Origin: Verrucomicrobia bacterium UBA3761 | Lineage (GTDB): Bacteria > Verrucomicrobiota > Kiritimatiellia > RFP12 > UBA1067 | Length of the DNA stretch: 6,426 bases | Assembly (NCBI GenBank): GCA_002371135.1 | Contig: DFGB01000074.1 | Location: forward strand, 16,438-22,863 | Reading direction: 5' to 3' | In this document: piece after piece, positions 6,162 to 6,426 of the stretch | Layout: every line of letters starts with the position of its first letter | Numbering within the stretch: position 1 is the first letter of the stretch | Made by a program: the position numbers and the translations under genes | Notes under the pieces: model-generated | The model's database searches: none | What the model saw: only the letters and a program-made list of their open reading frames with translations | Told to the model about the DNA's origin: nothing

Positions 6162-6426
6162 GCGTGTCTTTTTTGACATGCTTGGCGCCATCGGCCAGAA
6201 TCGCCGCAGACGTCTTCGCTTCAATCTCTTCGCGTTCAAGATTGCGCGAGAGTCTTTTTTTCCGTCTGGAGTGGTGCGATGTCGTCATCTATCGCACGCA
6301 CAATAGATGATAGTTTGGTGTCGCCGGAGGCCTGAATTCCGTATGTGGCTTCACGCAAGAACCTCGTCAGCGGTTTTGAAAAACGGGTAAAAATTTTACT
6401 CAAAAAATCACTACCATGCAATAGAT
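6082..6426 (-). pseudogene. Frameshifted N-terminal fragment of a DDE transposase (IS4-like superfamily)
   Basis: Read on the minus strand from the window edge, one frame gives FLSKIFTRFSKPLTRFLREA, then TYGIQASGDTKLSSIVRAID and the end of that block PLQTEK. A second frame continues as RLSRNLEREEIEAKTSAAIL, then DTLILVDPTEIRKEYAYKME and HISRVRDAS. Joined, they match the start of DDE transposases in which a helical N-terminal region (xREAxYGIQAS...LSSIARAL...RLSRNL) precedes the strand carrying the first catalytic Asp (in VDPTEI, Asp codon 6148-6150). The frame breaks at a run of seven A (T on the plus strand, 6255-6261); removing one A restores a continuous reading TEKRLSRNL. Similarity fades after RVRDAS at about 6082, although the second frame stays open to a stop at 6031-6033, so the remaining two catalytic residues and the C-terminal three quarters are absent. 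The open frame runs off the right edge without a clear start. Exact IS family is uncertain. Confidence 0.72.
6285..6310. repeat. 8-base perfect inverted repeat inside the transposase remnant
   Basis: TCATCTAT (6285-6292) and ATAGATGA (6303-6310) are perfect reverse complements around a 10-base loop. There is no T run after it, so it is not a standard terminator. It lies within the transposase coding stretch and may be coincidental. Confidence 0.5.

Noticed and set aside
6387..6399. Palindrome GTAAAAATTTTAC
   Set aside because: A short AT-rich palindrome within the transposase coding stretch; expected by chance and without a terminator-like GC stem.
6301..6426. CAATAGAT present twice (6301-6308 and 6419-6426), considered as a target-site duplication or IS end
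   Set aside because: Both copies lie inside the transposase reading frame, not at element ends; likely chance.
1..6426. CRISPR arrays, tRNA or rRNA genes, attachment sites
   Set aside because: No regularly spaced repeats with unique spacers, and no cloverleaf or rRNA-like stretch was seen; the only repeat array is the coding one in fic.

Overview
The window is accessory bacterial DNA with the look of a defence island. It carries a 1231-residue sirtuin-type (SIR2) protein, a 210-residue protein of unknown function, a Fic-family protein with a winged-helix tail, a small DprA/SLOG-like Rossmann protein, and at the right edge a broken transposase on the opposite strand. No marker gene fixes the organism. 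The purine-rich Shine-Dalgarno sequences (for example AAAGGAG at 3816-3822) argue mildly against Bacteroidota, which rarely use them. The moderately GC-rich coding style of the right half would fit a Gram-negative gut or environmental group such as Verrucomicrobiota or Kiritimatiellota, but that is a guess.

Left part (1-3767). The window opens with 14 consecutive C residues, which may be an assembly-edge artefact or the proline-coding end of an upstream gene whose stop would be at 46-48. The SIR2 gene follows and fills more than half of the window. Its first ~300 residues carry the motifs of NADase-type sirtuin domains (GSGFSRNA, TTNYD, KLHGS, GFSGSDPNF). The remaining ~930 residues are a long, mostly helical region with no motif I can name, apart from one TPR-like stretch. 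This architecture matches defence-associated sirtuins (DSR type), in which phage sensing by the large C-terminal region triggers NAD+ depletion and abortive infection.

Middle part (3829-5970). Three genes on the same strand follow after a 61-base gap: the 210-residue protein, the Fic protein, and the DprA-like protein. They are clearly more GC-rich than the SIR2 gene. Gaps within the trio are 41 bases and 1 base, so they look like one transcription unit. The Fic protein has an intact catalytic motif and its own inhibitory helix motif, so it is probably a regulated AMP-transferase (or other nucleotide transferase). The DprA-like protein is a single Rossmann domain of the nucleotide-binding SLOG/DprA superfamily. 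A link between these three and the SIR2 protein is possible but is not shown by the sequence.

Right edge (5971-6426). A short open frame starts 23 bases after the DprA-like gene and may be the head of a truncated fourth gene. It runs into the N-terminal quarter of a DDE transposase on the minus strand, which is frameshifted at a run of seven A and lacks its C-terminal part. This points to insertion-sequence-mediated rearrangement at the border of the cassette.
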